A stretch of DNA of 64,000 bases, from positions 1 to 64,000 of the forward strand of contig JANMMZ010000005.1 in NCBI GenBank assembly GCA_031373665.1, read 5' to 3'. Under the pieces are notes generated by a model, which did not search any database, had not been told where the DNA came from, and saw only the letters and a list, made by a program, of their open reading frames with translations. This document shows positions 8,449 through 17,089 of the stretch, piece by piece. Origin of the DNA: M3007 sp031373665. GTDB taxonomy: Bacteria > Bacteroidota > Bacteroidia > Chitinophagales > Saprospiraceae. Position 1 is the first letter of the stretch, and every line of letters begins with the position of its first letter. The position numbers and the translations under genes are program-made.

Positions 8449-9345
8449 ATGAGTATATCTTCTTTTCAGGAAATCAAAACCCGGGTCGGACAAAGCGAAA
8501 CTGGGATTGCCATTCAGAAACTATCTGAAATACTGGTCGCTACTGGTAAATACGAACCCTATGTCCGTGTCTTAAAGGTAATAGAAGGCCATTACAATGC
8601 TACCCGGACTAAAGAACTCAAAGGTATTACTACTTTTTCGGAAGCCCAGCGCGATTACAATCAGATCAATGACACTATCTTACAGGTGATCTCCGATATC
8701 GAATCGGGTAAAACAACACCTTCTGAATCGGTGCAGTCGAGATCATATAGAGGGATTATTATTGGAGGTGTATTGTTGGTATTAGCGGCTTTTACTGCTT
8801 GGTTTGTGCTGGGGCGCGAACCTAAGATAGATTGTCCCTCCTTCACTGGGCAAGGCTCAAAAGTACTCATTTTACCTTTTAAAAAAATATCCGGTGCGGA
8901 TGCCGACGTGGCCATATTACTCCAAACGCGGATCCAAAACTTGGTCAATCAAAAATTACTCTTGGATGTAAAAGTGCTAGAAAACTTTTTGAAATCTGCC
9001 CAGAATCCTGACCAAGTAGCAGCCGAAGAAATAGCAAAAGACTGTGGTGCCGATTTTGTGGTTTGGGGCTTGTATCAAGGCACGGGCACCAATATTCAGT
9101 TGCGACATTTTGATGTAAAAAAACGCATTAGTAAAGACTCGGGGTTTCAAACCATAGCTAACGTAACAGATATAATCAAGGATGAAAGATTTCGAAGCGT
9201 TGATGATGCCATTTTTTCGCTTTGTGCTAGTTTTGCATCCACAACAGGCGATCAGGCTTTGGCTTTGCGCTGGTTGGATAAGGTACAAGACAAATCAAGC
9301 AATGATACTACCTTGAAGACTCGGATAGAGGCTGTGCTACAATGA
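8449..9345 (+). CDS. Membrane protein: EAD11-like domain, TM helix, TolB/CsgG-like domain
   Basis: 298 residues in three parts. Residues 1-88 form a helical domain whose 'YVRVLKVIEGHYN' then 'GITTFSEAQRDYNQINDTIL' pattern resembles effector-associated domain 11 (EAD11), a death-like adaptor fold known from bacterial conflict and signalling proteins. One hydrophobic segment follows (101-122). The outer part (from about 130) has 'GSKVLILPFKKISG' and 'AEEIAKDCGADFVVWGLYQG', typical of TolB/CsgG-like nucleotide-cyclase-associated or lipoprotein domains. With no signal peptide, the EAD should face the cytoplasm. It starts 58 bases after tatC. Family calls are pattern-based; no partner effector carrying an EAD11 is seen in the window. 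Confidence 0.65.
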   Translation: MSISSFQEIKTRVGQSETGIAIQKLSEILVATGKYEPYVRVLKVIEGHYNATRTKELKGITTFSEAQRDYNQINDTILQVISDIESGKTTPSESVQSRSYRGIIIGGVLLVLAAFTAWFVLGREPKIDCPSFTGQGSKVLILPFKKISGADADVAILLQTRIQNLVNQKLLLDVKVLENFLKSAQNPDQVAAEEIAKDCGADFVVWGLYQGTGTNIQLRHFDVKKRISKDSGFQTIANVTDIIKDERFRSVDDAIFSLCASFASTTGDQALALRWLDKVQDKSSNDTTLKTRIEAVLQ

Positions 9346-9369
9346 AACATGCTTTTGTAACGTTACTAA

Positions 9370-9822
9370 ATGAATAAATTTCGTAAAAAAGACATGCACA
9401 AAAAAATATTAGACTTGTTGTTTTTGATTCCATTTTTATGCGCGGCCACAAGCACTTCCGCCCAAATGGAACGCACGATGTATCAGGTATTTGAGGTAGA
9501 TTCTTTCAAGTTACTAAGGCTTGATTTGGCCGATGTTTATGAAATCGAAACCTGGGGCGGAAGCAGTGTATTGATTGAAACCAATATCAAAATTTCGCAC
9601 GCCTCTCCAGAAATACTTGACCAACTGATTAAAGATGGGCGTTACGATGTAAAAGCGGATACTATTTCGCCAACCGAACTCCTCCTTGTTACGAAACATA
9701 GGGAACGGCGCAAAATTAAAACACCCCGTGGCGAATGTACCGAGATACCTGCCGCCAAAGTCTTTGTTCCAGATACTTTTATCTGGACAAGTGACCAAAG
9801 AACCGTTTCCAGAAAGAACTAA
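9370..9822 (+). CDS. Small exported protein of unknown function
   Basis: 150 residues with a signal peptide most clearly starting at an internal Met (ATG 9394: MHKKILDLLFLIPFLCAATS, then TSAQ), so that start is possible too. The mature part 'LLRLDLADVYEIETWGGSSVLIETNI' looks like the beta-helix-forming strands of the head-GIN/DUF2807 group but is short. It is 9 bases upstream of the choice-of-anchor A gene and almost certainly shares its transcript, so it may help assemble or display that protein. I do not recognise it beyond this. Confidence 0.65.
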   Translation: MNKFRKKDMHKKILDLLFLIPFLCAATSTSAQMERTMYQVFEVDSFKLLRLDLADVYEIETWGGSSVLIETNIKISHASPEILDQLIKDGRYDVKADTISPTELLLVTKHRERRKIKTPRGECTEIPAAKVFVPDTFIWTSDQRTVSRKN

Positions 9823-9831
9823 ACGAGCATT

Positions 9832-11109
9832 TTGATGAAACAAACACTTATAATCCTAGCAATAATCGTGGGGCAACTTGCGCAAGCCCAAACACCATTC
9901 ACCCAACCAACAGCATCCGCCCTTGGTTTTTCTGTATTTGTGCGCCAAAATGCGTATATATCTTGTAGTGATTTTGATGGTGCTGTTGCCATCGGTGGGG
10001 AACTTTCTATAGACGGACATACTCAGTTCTGCAATAGCAGTGATGGGCTGCTCACCGATAAAACCTACAAAAATCCGATAGGATTGGTCGTGAATGATGG
10101 TTTGCTCGCTCTTGAGTCGTCAGATATTCAATTGGGGGGGAAAGCATGGTTCAATTTGGGCGATTGCGACCGCTCTAGCACGGCCTTCGATCATCAAGGC
10201 AGCCATGCTATTCAACAGATCTATCGCCGCGAAGACTCAGAGATTCGCCGCGAACCGATAATGACGTTCAGCACTGTTCAACCACTTACCACCATCTGTA
10301 AATCTGATGTAGTCAATTTCCAGCAGCAATTTCAAGACCTAGAAGCCCTATCTTCTGGTATGAGTGCTTGTGCTGAAAATATAAAGGATCGCCTGAATGT
10401 TGACCATGAAAATGGCAAGGTACTGACCCTAATGCCCAACCGCGTAAATGTTTGGAACGTTGATATCCAAACACTGAATACAATATACACTATCAGTTTT
10501 GAAAATCGGCCGTCTATCATCACACCTTTAGTTATCAATGTACGGGGCGATGGAAAAGAGCATGCGATTGATTTTCCAGACTTACATAGCATTCAAAATA
10601 CGGAAGGCTTGTACATGATTTGGAATTTTATCAACATACCTCAACTGAAAATAAATTTGACCCATCCCGCCATCGGCACACTTTTCGCGCCCGCTACAAC
10701 ATTGAAAATAGAAGGCGAGGGCAATGTAGAAGGACAGATTATTGCAAAATCAGTAGATTTGCAACACGTCGTCGTGCGGGATCGCCCATTTTCTACTTTT
10801 GTTGGTACTTGCAGTGGTAGTAACGCCGACATTCGGAGCGAAACCGCTCAGGTCAATACCTATACCCTCAATGAAACAATAGTCGTGAAATTATACCCAA
10901 ACCCTAGCAGCGACTACATCAATATATATGCTACCCAGTTGGTCAGCAATTTTCAGATCTATAACCAATTAGGGCAAATCGTTTTAAGCGATAAATATAC
11001 AGGAGAACCCATCAGTATCAGGCGTTTGCCCGAAGGTTATTATATGGTTGAGGTGCTGGATACCAATAACATGAGGATGTCTTTACTGGGATTTCAAAAA
11101 ATTGATTAA
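9832..11109 (+). CDS. Choice-of-anchor A domain protein with T9SS sorting signal
   Basis: A 425-residue secreted protein: signal peptide (MKQTLIILAIIVGQLAQAQT after the initiator Met), then a choice-of-anchor A domain (from about 25, with 'ALGFSVFVRQNAYISCSDFDG' split around 'VAIGGELSIDG' and the late 'LFAPATTLKIEGEGNVEGQIIA'). The C-terminal 75 residues (VKLYPNPSSDYINIY ... LPEGYYMVEVL) are a type A sorting domain for export and anchoring by the type IX system. Such proteins are cell-surface or matrix components; exact role unknown. Confidence 0.85.
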   Translation: MMKQTLIILAIIVGQLAQAQTPFTQPTASALGFSVFVRQNAYISCSDFDGAVAIGGELSIDGHTQFCNSSDGLLTDKTYKNPIGLVVNDGLLALESSDIQLGGKAWFNLGDCDRSSTAFDHQGSHAIQQIYRREDSEIRREPIMTFSTVQPLTTICKSDVVNFQQQFQDLEALSSGMSACAENIKDRLNVDHENGKVLTLMPNRVNVWNVDIQTLNTIYTISFENRPSIITPLVINVRGDGKEHAIDFPDLHSIQNTEGLYMIWNFINIPQLKINLTHPAIGTLFAPATTLKIEGEGNVEGQIIAKSVDLQHVVVRDRPFSTFVGTCSGSNADIRSETAQVNTYTLNETIVVKLYPNPSSDYINIYATQLVSNFQIYNQLGQIVLSDKYTGEPISIRRLPEGYYMVEVLDTNNMRMSLLGFQKID

Positions 11110-11194
11110 ATCTAGTAATTTATTCCACCATCGTTTCTTACAGAACATAATTCGTTTTGAAGCGTTAATAGTTGATAAACACAAGTTCTAGGAG

Positions 11195-13528
11195 ATGATT
11201 TTTTTTACCATGCGTTTTCAGGCTGCATTGTTATGCACGCTTCTTTCATTTAGTTTAGTCGGGCAAAATACCATCACCGTGAGTGGGGTACTCAGTGATG
11301 CCCTGAATGGTGAAACCCTCATAGGGGCTACGGTGGAGGCGGTAGGTTTTAGGAAGGGAAATGTCAGTAATGAGTATGGTTTTTACTCCTTTTCTGTGCC
11401 TATAGGCCGCGATTCTATTAGCCTAAAATTTCATTACCTTGGTTACGAAATAGTTTTTAGAACCATCATGCCTTCCCAGAGTCAAAAACTGAATGTGGCT
11501 ATCAGACCGGAAGGTTCTATATTAAATGAGGTGGTTATCAAGGCAAATAGCCTTGAAGATAAGATGAAAAGCACTGAAATGAGCGTGGCTACCATCGGTA
11601 TCCGCGAAGTGAAAGCCATACCAGCCTTATTTGGAGAAGCCGATATTATTAAAATATTGCAATTAAAACCAGGTGTTGCATCAGGTTCGGAAGGCACGAC
11701 GGGGTTGTTTGTGAGGGGCGGCAATAATGATCAAAACCTAATCATACTCGATGAAGCGGTGGTGTATAATGCCAGTCACTTATTTGGTTTTTTTAGCACG
11801 TTCAATTCTGATGCTGTGAAAGACCTCAAGATGTATAAGGGCGGATTCCCGGCTCAGTACGGCGGGCGATTGTCGTCGGTGATAGATGTGCGGATGAAAG
11901 AGGGCAACAATAAAAAATTCAGTGGCACAGGCGGATTGGGGCTTATATCAAGCCGACTTACGCTGGAAGGCCCTATTCAAAAAGATAAATCTTCTTTCAT
12001 TGTAAGCGGAAGGCGTACCTACGCAGATATTATCACTAGGCAGGTGAATAAGGCCAATGAAGGAGTGAAAGACTATAATCCAATCCCTGATTATTTTTTT
12101 TACGACCTGAATACCAAAGTCAATTTTACGCTGGGTGAAAAAGATCGTTTGTACTTGAGTGGCTATTTTGGTCGCGACGTATTTGAGTTTTCCGATCCTA
12201 CCTTCGATTTTCGTTTTGATTGGGGTAATACGACCGGAACCGCAAGGTGGAACCACGTTTTTAGTCCACGATTGTTTGCCAATACTACGTTTTCCTATTC
12301 AGATTATCGGTATCGAATCAGAAATATATTACAGGGCTTTTCTTTCAACCTCGGTTCAGAGGTTACAGATGTCAACACCAAGGTTGATTTTTATTACCAA
12401 CCAACCAACCAACATACCATTCGCTTTGGCGCAAATGCCACCCACCATGCTTTCGTAACGGCAAGGCTTAAAGCAGGTAGTGATGATGGACGGGTCAATT
12501 TTGAGTCTGGCCAAGATTTTAAAGGAATGGAATATGGCGCATATGCCTCCGATGAATGGGCTTTGTCTGAAAAATTAAAAGTTAATTATGGCCTTCGTTT
12601 TTCTGCTTGGGACAACAATTCGGCTTCTTATTTCAATATAGAGCCTCGTATAGCGAGTAGTTATGCCATATCCAATAAATGGTCAGTAAAAGGCTCTTAT
12701 GCCCGTATGAACCAGTATGTACACCTTTTGGCCAGCAGTGGACTTTCTTTGCCTACCGATATTTGGTATCCTAGCAGCAGCGGAATTAAACCGGAAATCA
12801 GCGATCAAATCGCTTTGGGCACTTCTTATTTATTCCGCGATAATATCCTAATTACGTGGGAAGGATGGTACAAATGGCTTCAAAATCAGGTTGATTTTAA
12901 AGATGGTGCAGAAATATTTGGAAACAACAATTTGGAAGGTGAATTGGCCATTGGCCGTGGATTTGCATACAGCCCTTTAGAACTAGAAATAGAGAAAAAA
13001 GAGGGCAAATTGACTGGCTGGATTGGCTATACTTTGGCTTGGGTAAAGCGTGGGGAATTTCAAGAGATCAATCAAGGTCGCTATTTTTCGCCTCGGTCTG
13101 ATACCCGTCATAATTTTAGTGTAGTGGCTCTTTGGGAGATCAATAAACGCTTTCAATTGACGGCTTCTTGGGTGTATTCTTCGGGCTATGTAACTTGGTT
13201 GCCATTGGGGCGTTTCACCTTTCAGGATGTGCCGGGGGCGAATACTCAAATATTGGTGCCCGTCTATGGAGACCGCAATACATTCCGGTATCCCGCCTAC
13301 ACTCGCGCGGACGTGGGTTTCGTTTGGAAATTCAAAACCCGTCGCCTCGAAAATGACTTGACCATTAGTGCTTACAATGCTACAGACCGTCGCAATCCAT
13401 ATTTTATAGTATTACAAGGGGCTGATTTTGTGGCGTCTCCACTAGGCGATTTCCCGACACGGATACGTGCTAGGCAGATATCGTTGTTCCCCATTTTACC
13501 ATCTATTACTTGGAATTTTAAGTTCTAG
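11195..13528 (+). CDS. TonB-dependent receptor with carboxypeptidase-like N-domain
   Basis: A 777-residue outer-membrane transporter. A signal peptide precedes a CarboxypepD-regulatory-like domain (about 25-105, 'VSGVLSDALNGETLIGATVEA'), a plug domain with 'TTGLFVRGGNNDQNLIILDEA' and 'MYKGGFPAQYGGRLSSVID', and a 22-strand-type barrel ending in 'LPSITWNFKF', the terminal aromatic expected for BAM insertion. It takes up a ligand using TonB energy; the substrate is not shown and no SusD partner is present. A second ATG at 11210 is an equally good start. Its last 4 bases overlap the end of the convergent glucosaminidase-like gene. Confidence 0.93.
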   Translation: MIFFTMRFQAALLCTLLSFSLVGQNTITVSGVLSDALNGETLIGATVEAVGFRKGNVSNEYGFYSFSVPIGRDSISLKFHYLGYEIVFRTIMPSQSQKLNVAIRPEGSILNEVVIKANSLEDKMKSTEMSVATIGIREVKAIPALFGEADIIKILQLKPGVASGSEGTTGLFVRGGNNDQNLIILDEAVVYNASHLFGFFSTFNSDAVKDLKMYKGGFPAQYGGRLSSVIDVRMKEGNNKKFSGTGGLGLISSRLTLEGPIQKDKSSFIVSGRRTYADIITRQVNKANEGVKDYNPIPDYFFYDLNTKVNFTLGEKDRLYLSGYFGRDVFEFSDPTFDFRFDWGNTTGTARWNHVFSPRLFANTTFSYSDYRYRIRNILQGFSFNLGSEVTDVNTKVDFYYQPTNQHTIRFGANATHHAFVTARLKAGSDDGRVNFESGQDFKGMEYGAYASDEWALSEKLKVNYGLRFSAWDNNSASYFNIEPRIASSYAISNKWSVKGSYARMNQYVHLLASSGLSLPTDIWYPSSSGIKPEISDQIALGTSYLFRDNILITWEGWYKWLQNQVDFKDGAEIFGNNNLEGELAIGRGFAYSPLELEIEKKEGKLTGWIGYTLAWVKRGEFQEINQGRYFSPRSDTRHNFSVVALWEINKRFQLTASWVYSSGYVTWLPLGRFTFQDVPGANTQILVPVYGDRNTFRYPAYTRADVGFVWKFKTRRLENDLTISAYNATDRRNPYFIVLQGADFVASPLGDFPTRIRARQISLFPILPSITWNFKF

Positions 13529-14169
13529 TTTCCCGAATCAAACCGCGTTAAATCATACTGGGCTATCAGTGCGGAAAGCCGATTGGCGGAGTCTGAAACC
13601 TTGACTATGCCTTTGTTTTCCAAGCCCTTTGCCCAAAGTTTGGTGTCTTTCCCGGCGGTCTTTTTCAAGTCCCCATACCAATCCCTGACGCTCAAGTATA
13701 TGCTGAAATCGCGAAAACTTTCCCAAGGTGTTGCATATTTTCGGGTACATTGGTTGGTTATTTGGATGCTTGATCCTTCCCAATCTTCGGCACAACCTAA
13801 GGCAAAATAATTGCTCGCTTGCGTGACTGTTTCGCCCTGCCCGGCTTGGCTATTGAGTATGGCTATACCAAGTATGACGGATGCTGGAATCCCAAATTTT
13901 TTGCGCTCACCAACCGCCACAGTGCTAAACCTTGCTACAAATTGAACGACTTTTTCATCAAGAACGCCCAGTGGCGGTGGTGGTGCAGTATCAGGCTTGG
14001 GTACCACGCCCATTTGATTGGTACCTTGGTCGGTATATATTTCTTTTTTGGGCTCTGGACTGCCTCCAAGCCATGATCGGATCGGTATTTTATTTTTGAA
14101 AATACCTACCACAACAAGTACTGCCATGACTGCATAAAACCAATTGGCCTTGATTAATTTCCAATTCAT
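13525..14169 (-). CDS. Membrane-anchored glucosaminidase-like protein, probable inactive site
   Basis: 214 residues: an N-terminal membrane anchor (about 9-25), a Pro-rich linker, and a GH73/FlgJ-like glucosaminidase domain (71-212) recognisable from 'KFGIPASVILGIAILNSQAG' and the following 'ASNYFALGCA'. In active relatives the catalytic Glu sits in an LESGxG motif; here the aligned position is Asn106 (ILNSQAG), so cleavage of peptidoglycan by the usual mechanism is doubtful and it may bind rather than cut. The gene overlaps the LpxH-type gene by 4 bases (ATGA), showing translational coupling. Confidence 0.75.
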   Translation of the reverse strand: MNWKLIKANWFYAVMAVLVVVGIFKNKIPIRSWLGGSPEPKKEIYTDQGTNQMGVVPKPDTAPPPPLGVLDEKVVQFVARFSTVAVGERKKFGIPASVILGIAILNSQAGQGETVTQASNYFALGCAEDWEGSSIQITNQCTRKYATPWESFRDFSIYLSVRDWYGDLKKTAGKDTKLWAKGLENKGIVKVSDSANRLSALIAQYDLTRFDSGN

Positions 14170-14939
14170 AACGTTTTCCCATTTTCATTTTCAAAAAAAT
14201 AAACCTTCATATCATGGCCGTCAAATACGGCATATGAACAGGCGTGCATCCATTCTCCTAAGTTGATGTACCTACTTTTGCCATTGGGTAAAAGACGGTC
14301 AATGGGTAGGTGGCGATGCCCAAAAACAAAGTAATCTGGTGCTATACCGAGGCTTAGTTTTCTAAGGCAATATTGCAACAGCCATTCGCGGTTGTCGCCC
14401 ATCCAATTTCGCTCCGCTTCGGGGGTGGCAGCGCGGCTTTTCTTTGAAAAAAAACGCGCTATAAAAACACCCCAATCAGGATGAATCCACTTGTAAAGCC
14501 ATTGGTTGGGCGGCCACACAAATATCTTTTTCATAATTTTATAGCCAATGTCGTCAGGCCCTAGTCCATCTCCGTGCCCTATAAAAAAATGCTTTCCTTT
14601 TAAGATTATTTGAATCGGTTTTTTATACACGGGTATGCCCAGTTCTTCTTCAAAATAGCCGCTCATCCAAAGGTCATGATTGCCTGTAAAGGCATAAATA
14701 GCGATACCTTGATCGCGTAATGCGGCCAATTTGCCTAAAAAACGAGTATAACCCTTTGGAATGACGGAGTTGTACTCAAACCAAAACTCAAACAAATCGC
14801 CCACCAAATAAATGGCTTCTGCCTCTGGTGCAATGCTGTCGAGCCAGCGCACCAGTTGTCGTTCGCGATCGCGAGACGACAACTGGGCATCAGCACCTAA
14901 ATGAAAATCAGAAGCGAAGAATATTTTTTTATCAGACAC
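14166..14939 (-). CDS. lpxH: UDP-2,3-diacylglucosamine diphosphatase family phosphatase
   Basis: A 257-residue calcineurin-like metallophosphatase. All metal-binding motifs are visible: ASDFHLGAD, VGDLFEFWFE, TGNHDLW, GHGDGLG and FGHRHLPI. The order and spacing match the LpxH group, which releases UMP from UDP-2,3-diacylglucosamine to give lipid X in lipid A synthesis at the inner membrane. A related clade in Bacteroidota could act on another substrate, so the symbol is probable rather than sure. It sits between the SH3b subtilase (3-base gap) and the glucosaminidase-like gene (4-base overlap). Confidence 0.85.
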   Translation of the reverse strand: MSDKKIFFASDFHLGADAQLSSRDRERQLVRWLDSIAPEAEAIYLVGDLFEFWFEYNSVIPKGYTRFLGKLAALRDQGIAIYAFTGNHDLWMSGYFEEELGIPVYKKPIQIILKGKHFFIGHGDGLGPDDIGYKIMKKIFVWPPNQWLYKWIHPDWGVFIARFFSKKSRAATPEAERNWMGDNREWLLQYCLRKLSLGIAPDYFVFGHRHLPIDRLLPNGKSRYINLGEWMHACSYAVFDGHDMKVYFFENENGKTL

Positions 14940-14942
14940 GGG

Positions 14943-17003
14943 TTAAACTTCCTGAATATTACTGCCTATCACCCAACGATTGTCACCGATCCGATGCCAA
15001 CCATTGCTGCTGGTTTGAAATATAGTAACCGAGGCACCTTGCTTGAGTTCGCCTACCTTGGCATTGGTTGTGGCGGGCCCTGTGCGTACGTTCAAGAAGG
15101 TAGAGGTTACTTTGCCTTGGCGTGCATTGCTCGCGGGGGCTCCATTGGTAGCGATGGCCTGCACAAAATCGGCACTGACAAACTGGCCAGCGGCGATCCT
15201 CCAAAATCCGCCTACTTTTTCTATCAAATTGACGATGTCTCCTTGCTTGAGTTCCGCTACTTTAGGGTTGGCTGTGCCAGGCCCTGTGCGTACATTCAAA
15301 AACTTGGATATGACCTTACCTTTTTGACCCGATGTCGCGCCCGATCCACCGCCTGTACCGGCACTGCTGCCTGTACCGCCACTGGTGCCACCAGTGCCAG
15401 CACTACTGCCGCCCGACCCGCTACTGCCAGAGGCCATTTGAAGTGCCTTGAGGGTATTCAAACGCCCATAACCCAAGGTTTTGGAATGGCCATTGCCGTC
15501 ATATCCCGAAGCGATTTTATCGCATGAGCGGCGCAGTATATCGCGGATTTGGGTCAGTGTCAAGTCTGGATTGGCTGACAATAACAAGGCACAAGCACCT
15601 GCTACCAAAGGCGCGGCACTGGAAGTGCCGCCAAAACCACTGGTGTAACTGTGCTGGAGGCTGGATCCATCGGTTTCTACAGTTGCTGTGGTGATACCGA
15701 TTCCGTCGTTGCCATTGGAGGGGGCTGTCATAAAGGCTTGTGGGCCATAGAAACTATAATCCGAAGGTTCATCAAGGCTATTGGAAGCCGTGATACAAAA
15801 CACATCGGGGTGGGTTGCAAAATCACTCACAGCACGAGGAGCATTGTTGGAGGCTGGGTTGGCATTGCCTGCTGCAATAAAGATTGGAATACCTTTGCCC
15901 CCACGTCCTTGACGTGCTACTTGTGCAATGGTGTTGGTCACTAGGGTAGAAAGTGGTACGGGTTTCGGGAAACCAAGGCTGCATGAAATAATATCTGCTC
16001 CATTGTTGAGGGCATGATTGAAGGCAGCGCGGATGGCATCGTCGCTCAATATATCCAATTTGATGGGTATGATGCGGGCATTGGGACATGCGCCCAATAC
16101 GCCCTGGGAATCCCAAACACCTGCTGCTACTGCGGCGCAAGAAGTGCCGTGGCTAAATACACCCCACGATCCATCGGAAGCCTGAAACCAAGGTGAAGCA
16201 TCGGTACTGCGATTGGCGGCATTGAGGGGCGTACGTATTTTAGTGCCATCGCCGCGCAAGGCTGGATGCTCCATGTCAAAACCTGTATCAATAATGGCGA
16301 TTTTGATATTTCGAGAGCCTAAACCGCCCATGGTTGCCCAAGTCGCCTTGATTTTGGCATCGGCACCAGCCCTAAAATGGGAAGCACCAAACACGGCATT
16401 GGGAATATCAATGATTGGAATGGCATGGCCAGCATTTTCTAAGTGCCATTGAGTACCCACAAAACGGCCAGATGGCTGGATAAATTCACGCTCGCTGGGC
16501 TTGGTCATAAACTCTGGCTCTGCTATCGAAACGATGCGTTTTTTCTGGAGCAACATTGCGCTTTTTACAGGATTGGGCGACATGGGCGTGACCGATACCC
16601 GAAAGGCATCTGGGCCTATTACTTCTCGGATGGATAGACCAAGTTCATCCATCAATTCATGCTGCTTGGCATCTTCCGTGCCGTGTTTAAACTCAATGTA
16701 CAGGTTGCCAGTGGGTATGAAGGCTACGTCGCCTTCTCCATCAAAATTCCAGACGTGGGTACCTACACTGACTTCTGGTTTGGCGCGCATGGTATCTAAT
16801 TTGGAATCTATACCGCTTTTTACGGTGAGCACTTCAAAATCGCGAAATTGCTCAGGCGCAGTAGCATTTTTGGCCAACTTCTTTTTGGTGACTTGCTTCA
16901 TGCCCGGCGTATAGCGCACGGCTGCTTGAGTTTTGCTTTTAGATAGGCTAATTTCTTGGCCTCCAAATTTAAGGGTTGCACTGTTGACTTTTTTCGTAGC
17001 CAT
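14943..17003 (-). CDS. S8 subtilisin-like peptidase with two SH3b domains
   Basis: A 686-residue serine protease. N-terminal prodomain-like region (1-185); S8 catalytic domain with Asp239 (AIIDTGFDMEHP), His285 (FSHGTSC), oxyanion Asn380 (AAGNANP) and Ser461 (GGTSSAAP); a Gly/Ser/Thr-rich linker (about 525-560); then two bacterial SH3 domains each starting 'FLNVRTGP', which commonly bind cell-wall peptides. No signal peptide is visible, so how it would reach the envelope is unclear; it may act in the cytoplasm or leave by another path. It is first in a tight three-gene run with lpxH and the glucosaminidase-like gene. Confidence 0.92.
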   Translation of the reverse strand: MATKKVNSATLKFGGQEISLSKSKTQAAVRYTPGMKQVTKKKLAKNATAPEQFRDFEVLTVKSGIDSKLDTMRAKPEVSVGTHVWNFDGEGDVAFIPTGNLYIEFKHGTEDAKQHELMDELGLSIREVIGPDAFRVSVTPMSPNPVKSAMLLQKKRIVSIAEPEFMTKPSEREFIQPSGRFVGTQWHLENAGHAIPIIDIPNAVFGASHFRAGADAKIKATWATMGGLGSRNIKIAIIDTGFDMEHPALRGDGTKIRTPLNAANRSTDASPWFQASDGSWGVFSHGTSCAAVAAGVWDSQGVLGACPNARIIPIKLDILSDDAIRAAFNHALNNGADIISCSLGFPKPVPLSTLVTNTIAQVARQGRGGKGIPIFIAAGNANPASNNAPRAVSDFATHPDVFCITASNSLDEPSDYSFYGPQAFMTAPSNGNDGIGITTATVETDGSSLQHSYTSGFGGTSSAAPLVAGACALLLSANPDLTLTQIRDILRRSCDKIASGYDGNGHSKTLGYGRLNTLKALQMASGSSGSGGSSAGTGGTSGGTGSSAGTGGGSGATSGQKGKVISKFLNVRTGPGTANPKVAELKQGDIVNLIEKVGGFWRIAAGQFVSADFVQAIATNGAPASNARQGKVTSTFLNVRTGPATTNAKVGELKQGASVTIFQTSSNGWHRIGDNRWVIGSNIQEV

Positions 17004-17089
17004 TGGAAAGTTTTAAAGATTGAATAATTTTGGCATAAAAATAGGTAGTTTTTATAAAATGGAGGGTTTTTTATTGCAAATTAAGCAAA

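Noticed and set aside
14901..15527. Open frame of 208 codons on the plus strand with an Ala/Thr-rich end
   Set aside because: It is the complement of the SH3b and Gly/Ser-linker part of the subtilase; the odd composition comes from that linker.
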